The translations under genes were made by a program, and so were the position numbers. From positions 3,781,548 through 3,845,547 of the forward strand of contig BCJX01000001.1 in NCBI GenBank assembly GCA_001600415.1: DNA of 64,000 nucleotides. The letters run 5' to 3'. The notes beneath the pieces were generated by a model. That model had not been told where the DNA came from. It saw only the letters and a list, made by a program, of their open reading frames with translations, and searched no databases. This DNA is from Pascua guehoae (lineage: Eukaryota; Basidiomycota; Tremellomycetes; Trichosporonales; Trichosporonaceae). This document shows positions 26,048 to 35,400 of this stretch, piece after piece. The stretch's first letter is position 1, and every line of letters starts with the position of its first letter.

Positions 26048-26775
26048 GTTTCCGAGTGCCGGGTACTTCTTGTATGTCCGTGCCCATGTCTCCGTCCATG
26101 TATCGCGTGCCTCAAGTCTGCTTGTAGTCTCATGCAGTGCTGTTTATGAATTCTCTGTCTGATTGCGGTTCAGAGTTGGACCACACGAAGTGAAGCCATG
26201 GAAGCTTCGGCTTGTCGGTAGTTGGAATGGTTGTTGTCCTCGAGTGCTTGACGCTGCTGTACGCGCTTGTCTAGGTCTGGGTGACGCCTGCCTCAAACCC
26301 GCTTGTATGTCCCGTCATGCACTGCTGTTTATGAATTCTCGGTCTGATTGCGGTTCAGAGCTGTAACACACGATGACAGGAGATTGGAAGCTTCTGGATA
26401 CTGCCACATTGTGCTCAGTCGCGTGCGATGTTGAGCCTGGACACTCTGTGCGTCAATCTGACGGTACGGGTAGGAAGCCATGCCTCTGGGCAGCTTCGAG
26501 CTCAATGCAGGCTTGCAATTGCACTACTGTATCAACCGCCCACATCAAGGACTGCAATCTCGAGACAGTGGTGGGAGACGGCGATCACACCTACATTTCT
26601 TGCATTTCGGGTACGAAACCATGCGATCATGTGACCGATATCAAACGTGGCAGTTTCAATACTGTCGGGTCGCACCTGTAGTGGTTGTTGTCTCCGAGTG
26701 CTGGATGCTCGAGGATGTCCAAGCTCATGCCATCGACCATGTATCCCCTGCCTCAAGTCTGCTTGTCGATGCTGT
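26048..26775. repeat. Three copies of a 3'-flank repeat interleaved with inverted-repeat element
   Basis: Copy A (26048-26188) and copy B (26230-26372) share a GAGTGC-type start, a GCCTCAAG-CCGCTTGT block and a nearly identical end (CTGTTTATGAATTCTC, then CTGATTGCGGTTCAGAG). Copy C (26682-26775) keeps the first part (GTTGTCTCCGAGTGCTGG, CCTGCCTCAAGTCTGCTTG). The mobile element at 26374-26680 sits exactly between B and C. A shrunken remnant (TGGAAGCTTCGGC) lies between A and B, so the duplicated unit probably included the element. Confidence 0.7.
26374..26680. mobile_element. Short inverted-repeat element (MITE-like), about 307 bases
   Basis: The left end GACAGGAGATTGGAAG followed by TGGATACTGCCACATTG is inverted at the right end as CGTGGCAGTTTCAATACTG followed by TCGCACCTGTA. 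No open frame for a transposase is present. The inner part (ATCAAGGACTGCAATCTCGAG) matches the reverse complement of the copy at 35175. It belongs to the family with ends TACAGGTG...GGAAAGT...GACTGCC; the TA at the tip suggests a Tc1/mariner-type parent. Confidence 0.65.
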
Positions 26776-28387
26776 ACTGCAGTCTCTTCTCTCAAGTGGT
26801 TATCGCAAAGCATCAACGTGAAGCGTATCACACGTAGCAGACCTCCTGTATGTACTAGTGCAACGTAATGGTCGAAACGCCACCCCGCAGCACGGGTACT
26901 GTTGGGGCGTGGGGCGTCGACCCGATAAGGTGTGACAGCGCAGGGGCGTGGTCGTATCTATTGTGGCTTCAAGATGTCGGCTGAGCCTCACTCTTGCCTT
27001 ACCTATAGAGCACGCCCATCGTGACAACTCGTGGCATCACTCTACTACCATCTATCGAAAGTTACAGCCTCTTGATGGTCGCTTGGCGAGGTTGCTGTGA
27101 ATCATGCCATCCCGGCCTTAGTTGTTGCTCATGCATGCTAACAATATTTCAGCAAACTAATCTAATCTCATTAGCGGCATATTCAAAGTGGATTGGCGCT
27201 GGGATGTGGTGGGACCCCGCACGACGGGTTGGAAGTCGAGGTTGCCACCGTTTTTGCCACCCTCCACACTAGCGAGTCGCCGCCCCTCGTCCCTGGTTGA
27301 TCAACAATCACCGTCCCACCCACTCTACACCGCTCGTCTACACTGTGCATAGCCTTTTCCATCACAATCGCACTCTCTCTTGTTCGCCGCATCGCCCGAC
27401 ATTTCTCCCCATCACAGCTCATAACCCCGCGCCGGTCACGTCGGACTTGGCTTCAGGGTCTCGGTGCTGGCCTGTTGTTCACGCTTGCCCCACTCGGTTG
27501 CCGCATCACTATTCCCCTTGCTCCTGCCTATCTCTTTCCACTCCCCACTTCTCCTCTTTGGAGATATCGACGCTTCCAGGTGCAACATGGTGCTTGCTTC
27601 CTACCAGAGCTGAGCTCTGATGCATGGCACTCGCCGTTCTCACTGAGCTATCCTCACTGCTCCCCACTCAATCCTGCCCCGTCGCCATCACACCACACAC
27701 CGCCTCCTTGGAACAATGTCCGTCACTTTTGGATGTTGCACACTCGTACACTTGTGATGGACACACAACAGAACCTTTGATGCATTGCTTCCCTGACCTC
27801 ATGAGAACAATAGCATGCCGTATCCCCGGCGCTGCCGTGTTTCCCCTTTGTGCTCACTCTCCCAGAGGCTGTGACTCCGACGCCGGCGCTGTTACAAACC
27901 CCATTGTTCTCCTTGAATCGTCACATTCGACGAGCTGTTGAAAGCATTTTTCCCCACTGCTTGCAGTGGTGGACAACACGTAGACTGCTCTAGCTATGCA
28001 CAGGGGTTGGCAACCTCAGTGCTGGACGTGGATATAAAGCACCCCCTCGCCACTGTCTCCCAAGACCCCTCATCACCACACCTTGACCACACCACCCATA
28101 CACGCCCACCACACCCCTCTTGCACCTTGCTTGCCATAACCACACGCCTGTTTGCATACACCAGCCTCACTACCTTGTAAGCCTCCACCAGGCCACTCCT
28201 GCGTTCGCTCTTCGCCGCTGACACACAATTGCTCAACCATCCCCACATTCTCAACCACCTTCTCAACCCCATTCTCAACCACAATCCAACTCGGTCATCA
28301 TCAACTGGTCCTTCTGCAACTACCGGGTTATCACGACAGCCTCGCGCATCCACCCCCCTCACCCTCCACCGCGATTCACCAACCACC
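26776..28387. promoter_or_regulatory. Intergenic region with TATA box (28032-28038) of the gene at 28388
   Basis: No gene is visible from 26776 to 28000. ATATAAA at 28032-28038 is followed by a long C/A-rich leader with ACCACACC words and three copies of TTCTCAACCAC (about 28247-28283). A GTAAGC site near 28178 and downstream CAG sites could delimit a leader intron, but I cannot fix it. The leader would be about 300 bases, like those of the other genes in this block. Confidence 0.5.
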
Positions 28388-29633
28388 ATGTCGAACCCCG
28401 CCATGCCCGGCCCGTCCACTGCCACCGCCAGCGACACCAACGTCGCTGACACTTCCACTCAGCTTGCCGAGGACAACAACACGGCTCCCACTAGTTCTCG
28501 TCCTCGGCGGTCTATCAAGCCCCCGCAGCGCTACGGTGCGGACCCACCTGTCGCCGGGCCCAGCTCGGCGCCCAACCCGAAGCGGGCCGCAAGCCCTGGC
28601 AAGAAGACCGCGACGGCCAGCGCTTCCAAGAAGGCGGCCGTCACCGAAGCCGCGAAGAAGGTCGCACGCAAAGCTGCCAAAGCTGTCCAGGCACCCGCCC
28701 GCAAGCTCACCAAGGCCATGAAGACTATGAGCACTCCCACCGACCCCAACCTCCTTTCGGTGCCCGTGGCAGGTCCTTCAAAGGAGAGCTCGCCACCCTC
28801 TCTGGCCCCGGGGTCGAGTGGTCCAGCAACGCGCCTTGCGACTCCGGCCACAGAGCCTTCTACCTCGTCGCCCCTACCGCAGACCCCTCCCCCCGTCCTC
28901 TCCAACCCGGTGCAGAATGACACTCCTACCACCGCCCCCGGCAAGGGCAAGCGCAAACGCTCTGCTAAGGCGGACACGCCGGTCAAGTGTCCCCCTTCAC
29001 CGATACCCGAGTCCCCGGCAATTCTGCCTCCTAGCGCAAAAGAGAATGACATTCCTGCCGGGTCGCCCCCCAAGCGCAAGCGCTCAACAGAGGCCGAAGA
29101 CCCCCCCAACAAGCTGGGCAGCAATTCACACACGCCCACACCGACTGGTCCAACGCTTGGGAAGCCCAAGTCGCTCACGGCCCCTACATCCTCAGTACGC
29201 TTTACGCGCAGGCGCTCGCCTCTGTTCCAGGCACACAGTCCCCCATCACGCAGCCCGTCGCCAGTCACCGAGGCGGACTACGTGACGGAGCCACTGGCCC
29301 TCGAGGGCTACGCGACAATGCCCCACGATGCGTGGGTCAAGGAGCTGAATGCTTCTTGGCCCAAAGCCCCCGCCTGGCAGAAGGAGGCGATCTGTGGCGT
29401 GGACATGCTAGTGTTTGTCGCGCAACAGATGGAGCCGACCGCTTGGCAAGAAATCGCCTCCAAATCAGCCAAGGGTGAGTGAGGGACAGCAGGCGGTACA
29501 ACCCGACGCGACTGACGCTAAAGGCGAGGGTCGCGCACAATCCAAGACTGCCTCCAAAACGAAAGCAGTCGCCGGCCGTAGCCGCAACTGCGAATCGCTG
29601 GGGCTGGACGAGGCCGCCAAGGGTTCGAAGTAG
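28388..29633 (+). CDS. Unrecognised 398-residue basic, Pro/Ser-rich protein
   Basis: I do not recognise the family. Exons 28388-29474 and 29524-29633 join in phase across a 49-base intron (GTGAGT donor), giving 398 residues. The ATG at 28388 was preferred to an upstream in-frame ATG because it follows an ACCACC leader. Residues about 40-55 (RPRRSIKPPQRYG) are basic. A Lys/Ala helix (EAAKKVARKAAKAV, ARKLTKAMKTM) spans about 75-120, then Pro/Ser/Thr-rich sequence with nuclear-signal-like patches (GKGKRKRSAK, PPKRKRS). The only complex segment is near the end, at about 310-360 (MPHDAWVKELNASWPKAPAW, then MEPTAWQEIASK), Trp-rich and possibly a small folded or binding motif. A nuclear role is plausible but unproven. 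Confidence 0.7.
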
Positions 29634-29692
29634 ACTAGTTTCAAAGACATTGCCGTGTTTCCGTTCTTGCCTCTCAGTAACTGTGCCAGCTC

Positions 29693-29790
29693 CGATGTTT
29701 GTTAGATCCATGAATGACCTGTACCCTTAGACAACGTGTTCCGACCCGGAGAGCTTGTACCCAGAACGCGTACTGCGCTGGGCGTGGTCC
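29693..29790 (+). promoter_or_regulatory. Shared promoter block, copy A (upstream of 30079)
   Basis: It contains GAATGACCTGTACCCTTAG then ACAACGTGTT (core ACCCTTAGACA at about 29723-29733), then CCAGAACGCGTACTGCG. The same words in the same order occur upstream of the genes at 31993 and 33771. The core lies about 345 bases before the ATG. Confidence 0.6.
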
Positions 29791-30022
29791 TGCACCCCTG
29801 TCACAACCGCCAGGCTCCTCCCCTCCCAGTTCTCACCGTACTCACTATCGTCCTCTTCATCAACTCAACTTTGCTCGCTATCAGCATCCAGACCACCTTG
29901 CAACCATTGCAGTAAGCCGCCTGTCGTGGAAACGTTTTGCGCACTGCTGACTTCCAGACAGCCTCTTGAACACTGCTACAGTCGATCGACTCTCAGCACC
30001 TCTTTTGAAAGTAACACGACTG

Positions 30023-30070
30023 GTAGGTCCCGTTTTTTACTGGGCGTATAGCAAGCTGCTCACTTTACAG
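30023..30070 (+). other. 5'-leader intron of the gene at 30079
   Basis: A 48-base segment starts GTAGGT and ends TTTACAG, with a GCTGCTCACTT branch-like stretch. The ATG follows 8 bases after the splice site. Further possible leader introns lie upstream (CTGACTTCCAG at about 29946-29956). Confidence 0.6.
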
Positions 30071-30078
30071 ACATCAAC

Positions 30079-30693
30079 ATGTCCATCAAGACGTTCTCCA
30101 ACGCCACGGCCCAGGCCGCCCGCAAGGCGGGCTGTGCCATCAAGAAGATCTTCAAGTCTTCCAAGAAGGACACGCTCGTTGTTCACCAGCCGGCCACCGC
30201 CACCTCTGAGCCCGTCGCGGCCAACCTCACCAACCAGCCGCTGGTGGCCGACCTCGATCTCGCTCGCGACCCCGGCGACTCTGTCCAGACCCTCGTCTTT
30301 GACTTTGACGAATTTCTTCCTGTGGGTCGCGCCACTGCACGCAACCACGCATTCGACACGGGCTCTTTTATAGCTGCAGCATCCCTCCTGTCATCGGTGT
30401 CGTCCACAGCGTCTCCCGACCACTCCATTCCCCCAGAGTCGCCCCAAGGGCCTGTCTCTCCGCGTACCGCCCTTCCCGCCATTCGCGTTCGCGCGCCGTC
30501 TCTTCGCAGCACGAGCACACGCTCGTTCTACTCCCAGGGCTCGCTCATTTTCGACCCAACCGACGAGGACAGCTTCTCTTCGGCATCCTCCTCCTTTTCC
30601 TCCACCCCTTCCTTGACAGACTCGGCCTCAGCCTACCACGGCGTCTACTTCTCGTATTTCGAGGATGCCGACCTCGACGAAGACTCGGTTTAA
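30079..30693 (+). CDS. Unrecognised 204-residue protein, paralogue A of the KAARK family
   Basis: This is a single coding exon of 204 residues. The N-terminus holds a basic amphipathic helix, AQAARKAGCAIKKIFKSSKK at about residues 11-30, with the pattern AAR-K/N-x3-A-I/V-K-x-I/V/L-F shared with the proteins at 31993 and 33771. The middle is Ser/Pro/Thr-rich (SSVSSTASPDHS, ALPAIRVRAPSLRSTSTRS). The C-terminus is acidic and aromatic (YHGVYFSYFEDADLDEDSV). There is no signal peptide or transmembrane helix. The basic helix could bind membranes, nucleic acid or act as a targeting signal; I cannot decide. The promoter and leader resemble those of its two downstream paralogues, so tandem duplication is likely. 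Confidence 0.75.
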   Translation: MSIKTFSNATAQAARKAGCAIKKIFKSSKKDTLVVHQPATATSEPVAANLTNQPLVADLDLARDPGDSVQTLVFDFDEFLPVGRATARNHAFDTGSFIAAASLLSSVSSTASPDHSIPPESPQGPVSPRTALPAIRVRAPSLRSTSTRSFYSQGSLIFDPTDEDSFSSASSSFSSTPSLTDSASAYHGVYFSYFEDADLDEDSV

Positions 30694-30851
30694 GCGACCA
30701 CCACTCCTTGTCACACTGGCCAGTTGCTAGTGTACATGTCTCTCGCCTCTCTTGTGCCCATAGATGTCTCTAGGATTGTGCCATACTTCCATTTCTTGCC
30801 CCATGATGTACCTCTCTCGCTTGCCACCATTAGTTGCACATCTCCTAACTG

Positions 30852-31212
30852 TAGTATATCCGAAAAGTCGCGAGACTGCTACTCTGAGCACGCTGGACTC
30901 TGGCTTTCATCCGATCAATCCAGGGTCACCGAAGACCTTTTCACGATGGGTAAGGTAGCCGGCTTCTGGAGATTGCTGGGGATGCAGAACCAGAAGAGCA
31001 CACCAAGGAGGGCTGTGGCAGCTGCACAAACCATGATGAAGAGTCGTCGTGGTGCAACGACGCTGGAATGCATATGATACACATCCCAAGACATCACTTT
31101 TCCCACTGGGTGATATTCCGGGGCCTGTTCTGTTGGCTGATGGCCCAGTGGAGGCACAGTGTGTGCGCCCGAGCTCAACGTGGCAGTCTCACGGCTTTCC
31201 CAGCGCACCTTG
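30852..31212. mobile_element. MITE-like inverted-repeat element, about 360 bases
   Basis: The left end TATATCCGAAAAGTCGCGAG then ACTGCTACTCTGAGC is inverted at the right end as GAGCTCAACGTGGCAGTCTC then ACGGCTTTCCCAGCGCACC. The inside is non-coding. It sits between paralogue A and the promoter block of paralogue B. Confidence 0.55.
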
Positions 31213-31542
31213 TCCATCATGTTCTCGCTTCACTCAATGCACTCAACATGCAACATACTGCCCCCACCAAAAAAGCCGAAAAATAGCTGTGGGAGCTGAG
31301 TGTCTCACAGCTCGCCTCGATGCCCGAGGTGTGACCAAATTGCGTGCCCGAAAAATCGCGCCCCCAAACTCCCTCGGAGGTCAGAAGCGACCCCACCATG
31401 GGACACGTATGGCTCAACTCTCCCAGCTCACTCTCATCGTGACCGCACCGGAAAACATCCCAGTGCATATTATCATTTTGTCCTGCAATGCAGACATAGT
31501 CATGGGCACAATTATGACTCTGAGAGGAGAAATCACAAAACA
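31213..31542. other. Intergenic stretch between the inverted-repeat element and promoter block B
   Basis: About 330 bases without a supportable gene. It includes a GCCGAAAAATAGC stretch and A/T-richer sequence. Parts (GGTCAGAAGCGACCCCACC) loosely recall the stretch just before promoter block C at about 33300-33330. Confidence 0.3.
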
Positions 31543-31740
31543 CTGTGGCCAAACATGCGTCACCGGTTGTCGACCACGCTAACGCTGTAAATGGCCTGTA
31601 CCCTTAGACAGATCGGAATCTCCCTCCGCTTGGGTAGCTTGGGTCAGAACGCGTGCATGCAGTACGAGCAGCTGAACCCAGTCTGCCCCCACGTCCCAGC
31701 CGGATCTAAACACCCACCAAACTGACAGTTTGCTCGTCTT
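31543..31740 (+). promoter_or_regulatory. Shared promoter block, copy B (upstream of 31993)
   Basis: Ordered words are GGCCAAACATGC, CGACCACGCTAACG, AATGGCCTG then TACCCTTAGACA (31599-31610), CAGAACGCGTGCATGCAG, CTGAACCCAGTCTGCCCCC, and ATCTAAACACCCACC then AACTGACAGTTTG. Copy C has nearly the same series. The last words end about 250 bases before the ATG and probably include the core promoter (TATTTAT near 31780). Confidence 0.7.
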
Positions 31741-31826
31741 CATCATTCATCCATCGTCCTCGACTTAGTTGAGCTGCCCAGTATTTATCGCTGCACCTCC
31801 AGCCCAACAACAATACTGTACAACGA

Positions 31827-31984
31827 GTAAGTCGCCTCACTCCCCCTTCCCAGCATGTTCTTTCACAAGTTGACTTCCGAACAGCAACAATCCGGCTTCA
31901 CGCTTCAAAAGCATTGCCCAACACCCTCCCCCAACAAGTAGGTAGCCTTCCACTGTACGCTTGGTCAGCCTCTGATTCCCAAAG
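31827..31984 (+). other. Two 5'-leader introns of the gene at 31993
   Basis: Probable introns are 31827-31884 (GTAAGT...GAACAG) and 31938-31984 (GTAGGT...CCAAAG), separated by a 53-base leader exon. The second ends 8 bases before the ATG. Splicing is inferred from donor, branch and acceptor words only. Confidence 0.55.
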
Positions 31985-31992
31985 TCCCAACC

Positions 31993-32862
31993 ATGGCTCT
32001 CTCCAAGCTGCAGAAGCTCGCCAGCAAGGCAGCTCGCAACGTTTCGACTGCTGTTAAGCAAGTCTTTGCGCCTACGGCCGTTCCCCCCACCATTATCCTC
32101 CAGGGAGACTACCAGTTCGTCGACCACATCGACACGGTCGACATCGACACGGTCGACACCGACATGGGCGAGCACGCCTGGGTTATGTACAACCAACCCA
32201 ACCACTCCTTCGCCGCCTCTCACTTCTCGATTCTCGGCGAGTACACGGGCGAAGAGGTCGAGGAGGCTGATGGCGAAGAGGTTGACGAGTTTGTTGGCGA
32301 GGAGGTTGAGGAGTCTGTTAGCGAGGAGTCTGTTGGCGCGAGCACCAAGCGCAACTCGTTCGCTCCCTCTCATTTCTCGGTCCTCTTCGGCGGGTCCGCA
32401 TTCTCGCAATGCGACTCGGAGTACAGCTGCGAATGTTGCCGCTCTTCCTCTCGTGCTTCCTCGACCTTTGGTGCCCTCCCCGCCATCAATGTAGTCCCGC
32501 CGTCCGTTCAGAGCCCCGAGTCTGTCGCCTCGATCCCCACGTCCCGCAGCGCCTACAGCGTGCGCTGCGCATCCACTCCAACCTCGCCAAGCCTCTCGTC
32601 GTCCATTGCCGCTCCAGCTCCACCCACCACCGACAACTTCATTTTCGAGGGGTCGTACGAGCGCGACGGCATCACCTACAACACTTTCGTCGCCCCCGAC
32701 GACGAAGCCGAGGACGACCCATTCAGCGCCGACCCATTCGCCCAAGCGACTGTTGAGGGCGGTGAACTCGTACCCATCCCATACGAGCCGGTTCCCGGCT
32801 CCGCCAGCAAGACTCCTCGCCACGGCATTCGTGGCCACATCGCTCGTCTCGTCGTCCCTTAG
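31993..32862 (+). CDS. Unrecognised 289-residue protein, paralogue B of the KAARK family
   Basis: This is a single coding exon of 289 residues. The basic helix SKAARNVSTAVKQVF is at about residues 11-25. A short Asp/Thr repeat (DTVDIDTVDTD) and an acidic Glu/Val repeat run follow (GEEVEEADGEEVDEFVGEEV, about 85-110). Two FA-x-SHFS segments (SFAASHFSIL, SFAPSHFSVL) flank the acidic run and look like an internal duplication. A Cys cluster (CDSEYSCECCRSSS) lies at about 140-153. The C-terminal part FEGSYERDGITYNTFVAPDD then EAEDDPF at about 218-244 matches LIDSFVGDDGLKYDVYSEID then EIDPF in paralogue C. No signal peptide or membrane segment is visible. Function is unknown. Confidence 0.75.
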   Translation: MALSKLQKLASKAARNVSTAVKQVFAPTAVPPTIILQGDYQFVDHIDTVDIDTVDTDMGEHAWVMYNQPNHSFAASHFSILGEYTGEEVEEADGEEVDEFVGEEVEESVSEESVGASTKRNSFAPSHFSVLFGGSAFSQCDSEYSCECCRSSSRASSTFGALPAINVVPPSVQSPESVASIPTSRSAYSVRCASTPTSPSLSSSIAAPAPPTTDNFIFEGSYERDGITYNTFVAPDDEAEDDPFSADPFAQATVEGGELVPIPYEPVPGSASKTPRHGIRGHIARLVVP

Positions 32863-33328
32863 ATACTCCCTACTCTTCCTCGCTCGCCGCTTGCCCCGAC
32901 GCACATATAGCTTCTTGGTCGTGTCTGATGCTCTGTTTCTCGTTCTCTTGGTCTCAGCCTCTGTCTGTCGCTAGCTCTTGCATACTCTCAAGTTCTAGTT
33001 GATGCATTACTCTCATAAACTCTCTCTGCCCACGATGAAGGTGTGAAATGATTGCGCGTCGTCCTCCTTCACTTTGCAAGGCTCTCTGGAGGTACCGTAT
33101 GACCAAAAACGGGCACAAAAACGCCGAGCACCCAAACACCCAAACACCGCATCGTAAGCCACTCATATACCACCAACTCAATCCTCGCCAGCGCAGCGTC
33201 ACCACAAATGACCAGCAATACCCAGCAGCACACTGTTTACCTGCAACGAGCACCTCCATGCATAGTCAGACCTCACCCGCACATGCAGCCTGTCTTTGGG
33301 ACCACTCCTAGCAGAGGTCCCCAAAAAC
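32863..33328. other. 3' region of paralogue B and intergenic DNA
   Basis: The 3' untranslated region is T/C-rich. CATAAACTCTC and AAAAACGGGCACAAAAACGC occur but no gene is seen. The last 60 bases lead into promoter block C. Confidence 0.35.
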
Positions 33329-33487
33329 GGGGCCAAACATGCCGGACAGTCGTTCAACCACGCTAGCGTGGTTGTGAATGACATGAACCCTTAGACAAGA
33401 CACCGCCCGTCCATTGGATGGCAAGCTGCAGAACCCACTGCCCCCCGAACCTGCCTAGTGCTAAATACCCACCGTACTGACAGTTTT
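33329..33487 (+). promoter_or_regulatory. Shared promoter block, copy C (upstream of 33771)
   Basis: The order matches copy B: GGCCAAACATGC, CAACCACGCTAGCG, AATGACATGAACCCTTAGAC then A (core ACCCTTAGACA at about 33387-33397), GCTGCAGAACCCACTGCCCC, GTGCTAAATACCCACC, ACTGACAGTTTTG. The core lies about 374 bases before the ATG. Confidence 0.7.
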
Positions 33488-33598
33488 GTCTCTTTGTCCA
33501 TTCTCCTCTCACTCAACTCACTTGCAACGCAAGATTCTCAACAACTTTCGCAACTACAAACCAACAGCTCCTCTTTTCTCGAAGTAGCAAGCAACCCA

Positions 33599-33758
33599 GT
33601 GAGTCCCACATTTTCAGGCTGTTCGGGCAGATACTGACTCGTGTAGCACAAGTGGCCACTGTGCACCGCTTCCAGACACCAGCTCGGTACTGTTGCTCCA
33701 TAGTAAGCCGTCTCTCACAGCGCCTACTGAATGACCTGGTGCTGACTCCCACGCTTAG
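33599..33758 (+). other. Two 5'-leader introns of the gene at 33771
   Basis: Probable introns are 33599-33646 (GTGAGT...GTGTAG, branch ACTGAC) and 33703-33758 (GTAAGC...CGCTTAG, branch GCTGAC), with a 56-base leader exon between them. The second ends 12 bases before the ATG. The layout mirrors that of paralogue B. Confidence 0.6.
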
Positions 33759-33770
33759 CATCCGCCAGCC

Positions 33771-34754
33771 ATGTCGTTCGGCACCGTTTTCCCCAAGAAG
33801 GCGTCTAAGGCTGCCCGCAAGGCCGGCACTGCCATCAAGACCCTCTTCGGTGGCAAGATCAAGACCAAGACCACCACTGCTGTGGTGTCCAACCTCGACC
33901 TCGCGTCCGCGGCGTCTCCCATCTCCTCGTCCGCGTCTAGCGCACTCACCTCCCCGACCACGTCCAACTCGTCGACGTCGTCTATTGTGGCCATTGAGCC
34001 CAACCAAACCAAGAACAAGGCCGCTCCTGAGCTCAACAGCGCCGGCCCCACCACTACCCTCACGAGCGTTCCTGCCGAGCGGGTCTCAGCTGGCTCGACG
34101 TCCCGCCCCACTCCCCACCCCGGCAACCGCGCCTTTGTGGACAGGTACCCCCACGCTTACCATGGTAAAGCGACCATGTTTGACCCGCTCCCCCCCCGCC
34201 GTGCGACCTTGGCCGAAATCGTGGAAGCCGACAGGCGCTCCTCGGTCAACTCTGCTTCGTCTCTTTGCACGGATGGCAGCGAGTCGTCCTGCTCCCTCTA
34301 CTCGCAGGACAGCCGCTGGGAGGACTGGGGCCGCACCCCCAAGATCAAGGTCGCAGACCCCGACGGAATGTCTATCTTCTCCTCGTCGACGATCACCTCG
34401 CACTCCCAGGCGGCCGACCTCTCGGATGAGTCGCTCGACATCTCGGATCTGCACCTCCATGACAACAGCCACGAGATGACCAGCTCGGAAGTTGTCGACC
34501 CCGACCAGCCTTGGAAGCCGTGGCCCCGCCCTCGCGCTCCCCCCATCCGCCCCGAGTCGCCCACCCTCACGCTGATCGACTCGTTCGTCGGCGACGACGG
34601 GCTCAAGTACGACGTCTACTCCGAAATCGATGAAATCGACCCGTTCGCAGGCCGCGACGTCGCCAAGGGTCGCATCATTCTGGTCCCGTCCATCACCGAC
34701 GACCTCACCGACGACCTCACCGACGATCTCACCACCGACTCGTCGAGCCAGTAG
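33771..34754 (+). CDS. Unrecognised 327-residue protein, paralogue C of the KAARK family
   Basis: This is a single coding exon of 327 residues. The basic helix SKAARKAGTAIKTLFGGKIK is at about residues 11-30, the best match to the family pattern. A Ser/Thr-rich stretch follows, then more complex sequence at about 115-260 (NRAFVDRYPHAYHGKATMFD, LAEIVEADRRSS, WEDWGRTPKIKVADPDGMSI, LDISDLHLHDN). The C-terminal block LIDSFVGDDGLKYDVYSEID then EIDPFAGRD matches paralogue B. The end is a tandem DDLT repeat. No signal peptide or membrane span is visible. Function is unknown. Conservation of both ends with B argues for a real protein family rather than chance low-complexity frames. Confidence 0.78.
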   Translation: MSFGTVFPKKASKAARKAGTAIKTLFGGKIKTKTTTAVVSNLDLASAASPISSSASSALTSPTTSNSSTSSIVAIEPNQTKNKAAPELNSAGPTTTLTSVPAERVSAGSTSRPTPHPGNRAFVDRYPHAYHGKATMFDPLPPRRATLAEIVEADRRSSVNSASSLCTDGSESSCSLYSQDSRWEDWGRTPKIKVADPDGMSIFSSSTITSHSQAADLSDESLDISDLHLHDNSHEMTSSEVVDPDQPWKPWPRPRAPPIRPESPTLTLIDSFVGDDGLKYDVYSEIDEIDPFAGRDVAKGRIILVPSITDDLTDDLTDDLTTDSSSQ

Positions 34755-35174
34755 GCGGGCCAACGGCCATCGTCTCAACGTCCACGAGGTAAAAAACAAG
34801 CCCCACCAACAGAGCTCTCAGCTCAACCAAGTCAATGTCGATTCCCCCATCGCCATTATTTCTCATGCTCCGCCCAGTCTCTCTATGTCGTGTACAACAG
34901 TAGTATTGCATACGTGCTATGCATAGTTGCGTTTCAATGCTTTCTCAAGGCTGCACAGCTGTTCCCCTCCACATTCCTCGTTGCGCCAGTCAGCATCACT
35001 ACTCTCCACCCTGCTCCCACACAGACTACATGTCTACTGATGCCACCAAGCCTGTAGTCGCTCCTGTGTGCGGAATGTCTGTTTGTGTTCTATCCCTGTT
35101 CCTGTCCTGCGCACTCGGTGTGACTTCCGCATGGTTTGTCTCCATCTGTAAGTCATTGTGCTGTACGAACCGTG
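34755..35174. other. 3' region of paralogue C and intergenic DNA
   Basis: No gene or repeat of note; the stretch is less GC-rich than the coding parts and runs up to the inverted-repeat element at 35175. Confidence 0.3.
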
Positions 35175-35400
35175 TACAGGTGTGACCGGAAAGTATTGAG
35201 ACTGCCACGTTGAGCTCGAGCCCACGCACGCAGGGTCTCGTACAGGAAATGCCATCTCCCACCCTTGCCTCGAGGCTGTAATCCTTGATGTGCGGCGCTG
35301 CGCCTGCCGTAGGGGCACCACCCGCTACCCTGATGCACGGGCTTCCTACTGATACCATTCTCGAGTCAAGTGCATCGCTGCATATCTCTGGCCTCTGGGT
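35175..35400. mobile_element. Inverted-repeat element, one clear end (right end decayed)
   Basis: The left end TACAGGTGTGACCGGAAAGT then ATTGAGACTGCCACGTTGAG is the cleanest copy of the family terminus. The interior matches the reverse complement of the copy at 26374 (CTCGAGGC, CCTTGATGTG, GGCTTCCTAC). I could not place the right terminus, so the end coordinate is approximate. Confidence 0.55.

Noticed and set aside
25171..26127. 318-codon Arg/Pro-rich plus-strand frame
   Set aside because: It is the shifted frame of the Lys/Ala/Pro tail of the gene at 23399-26024.
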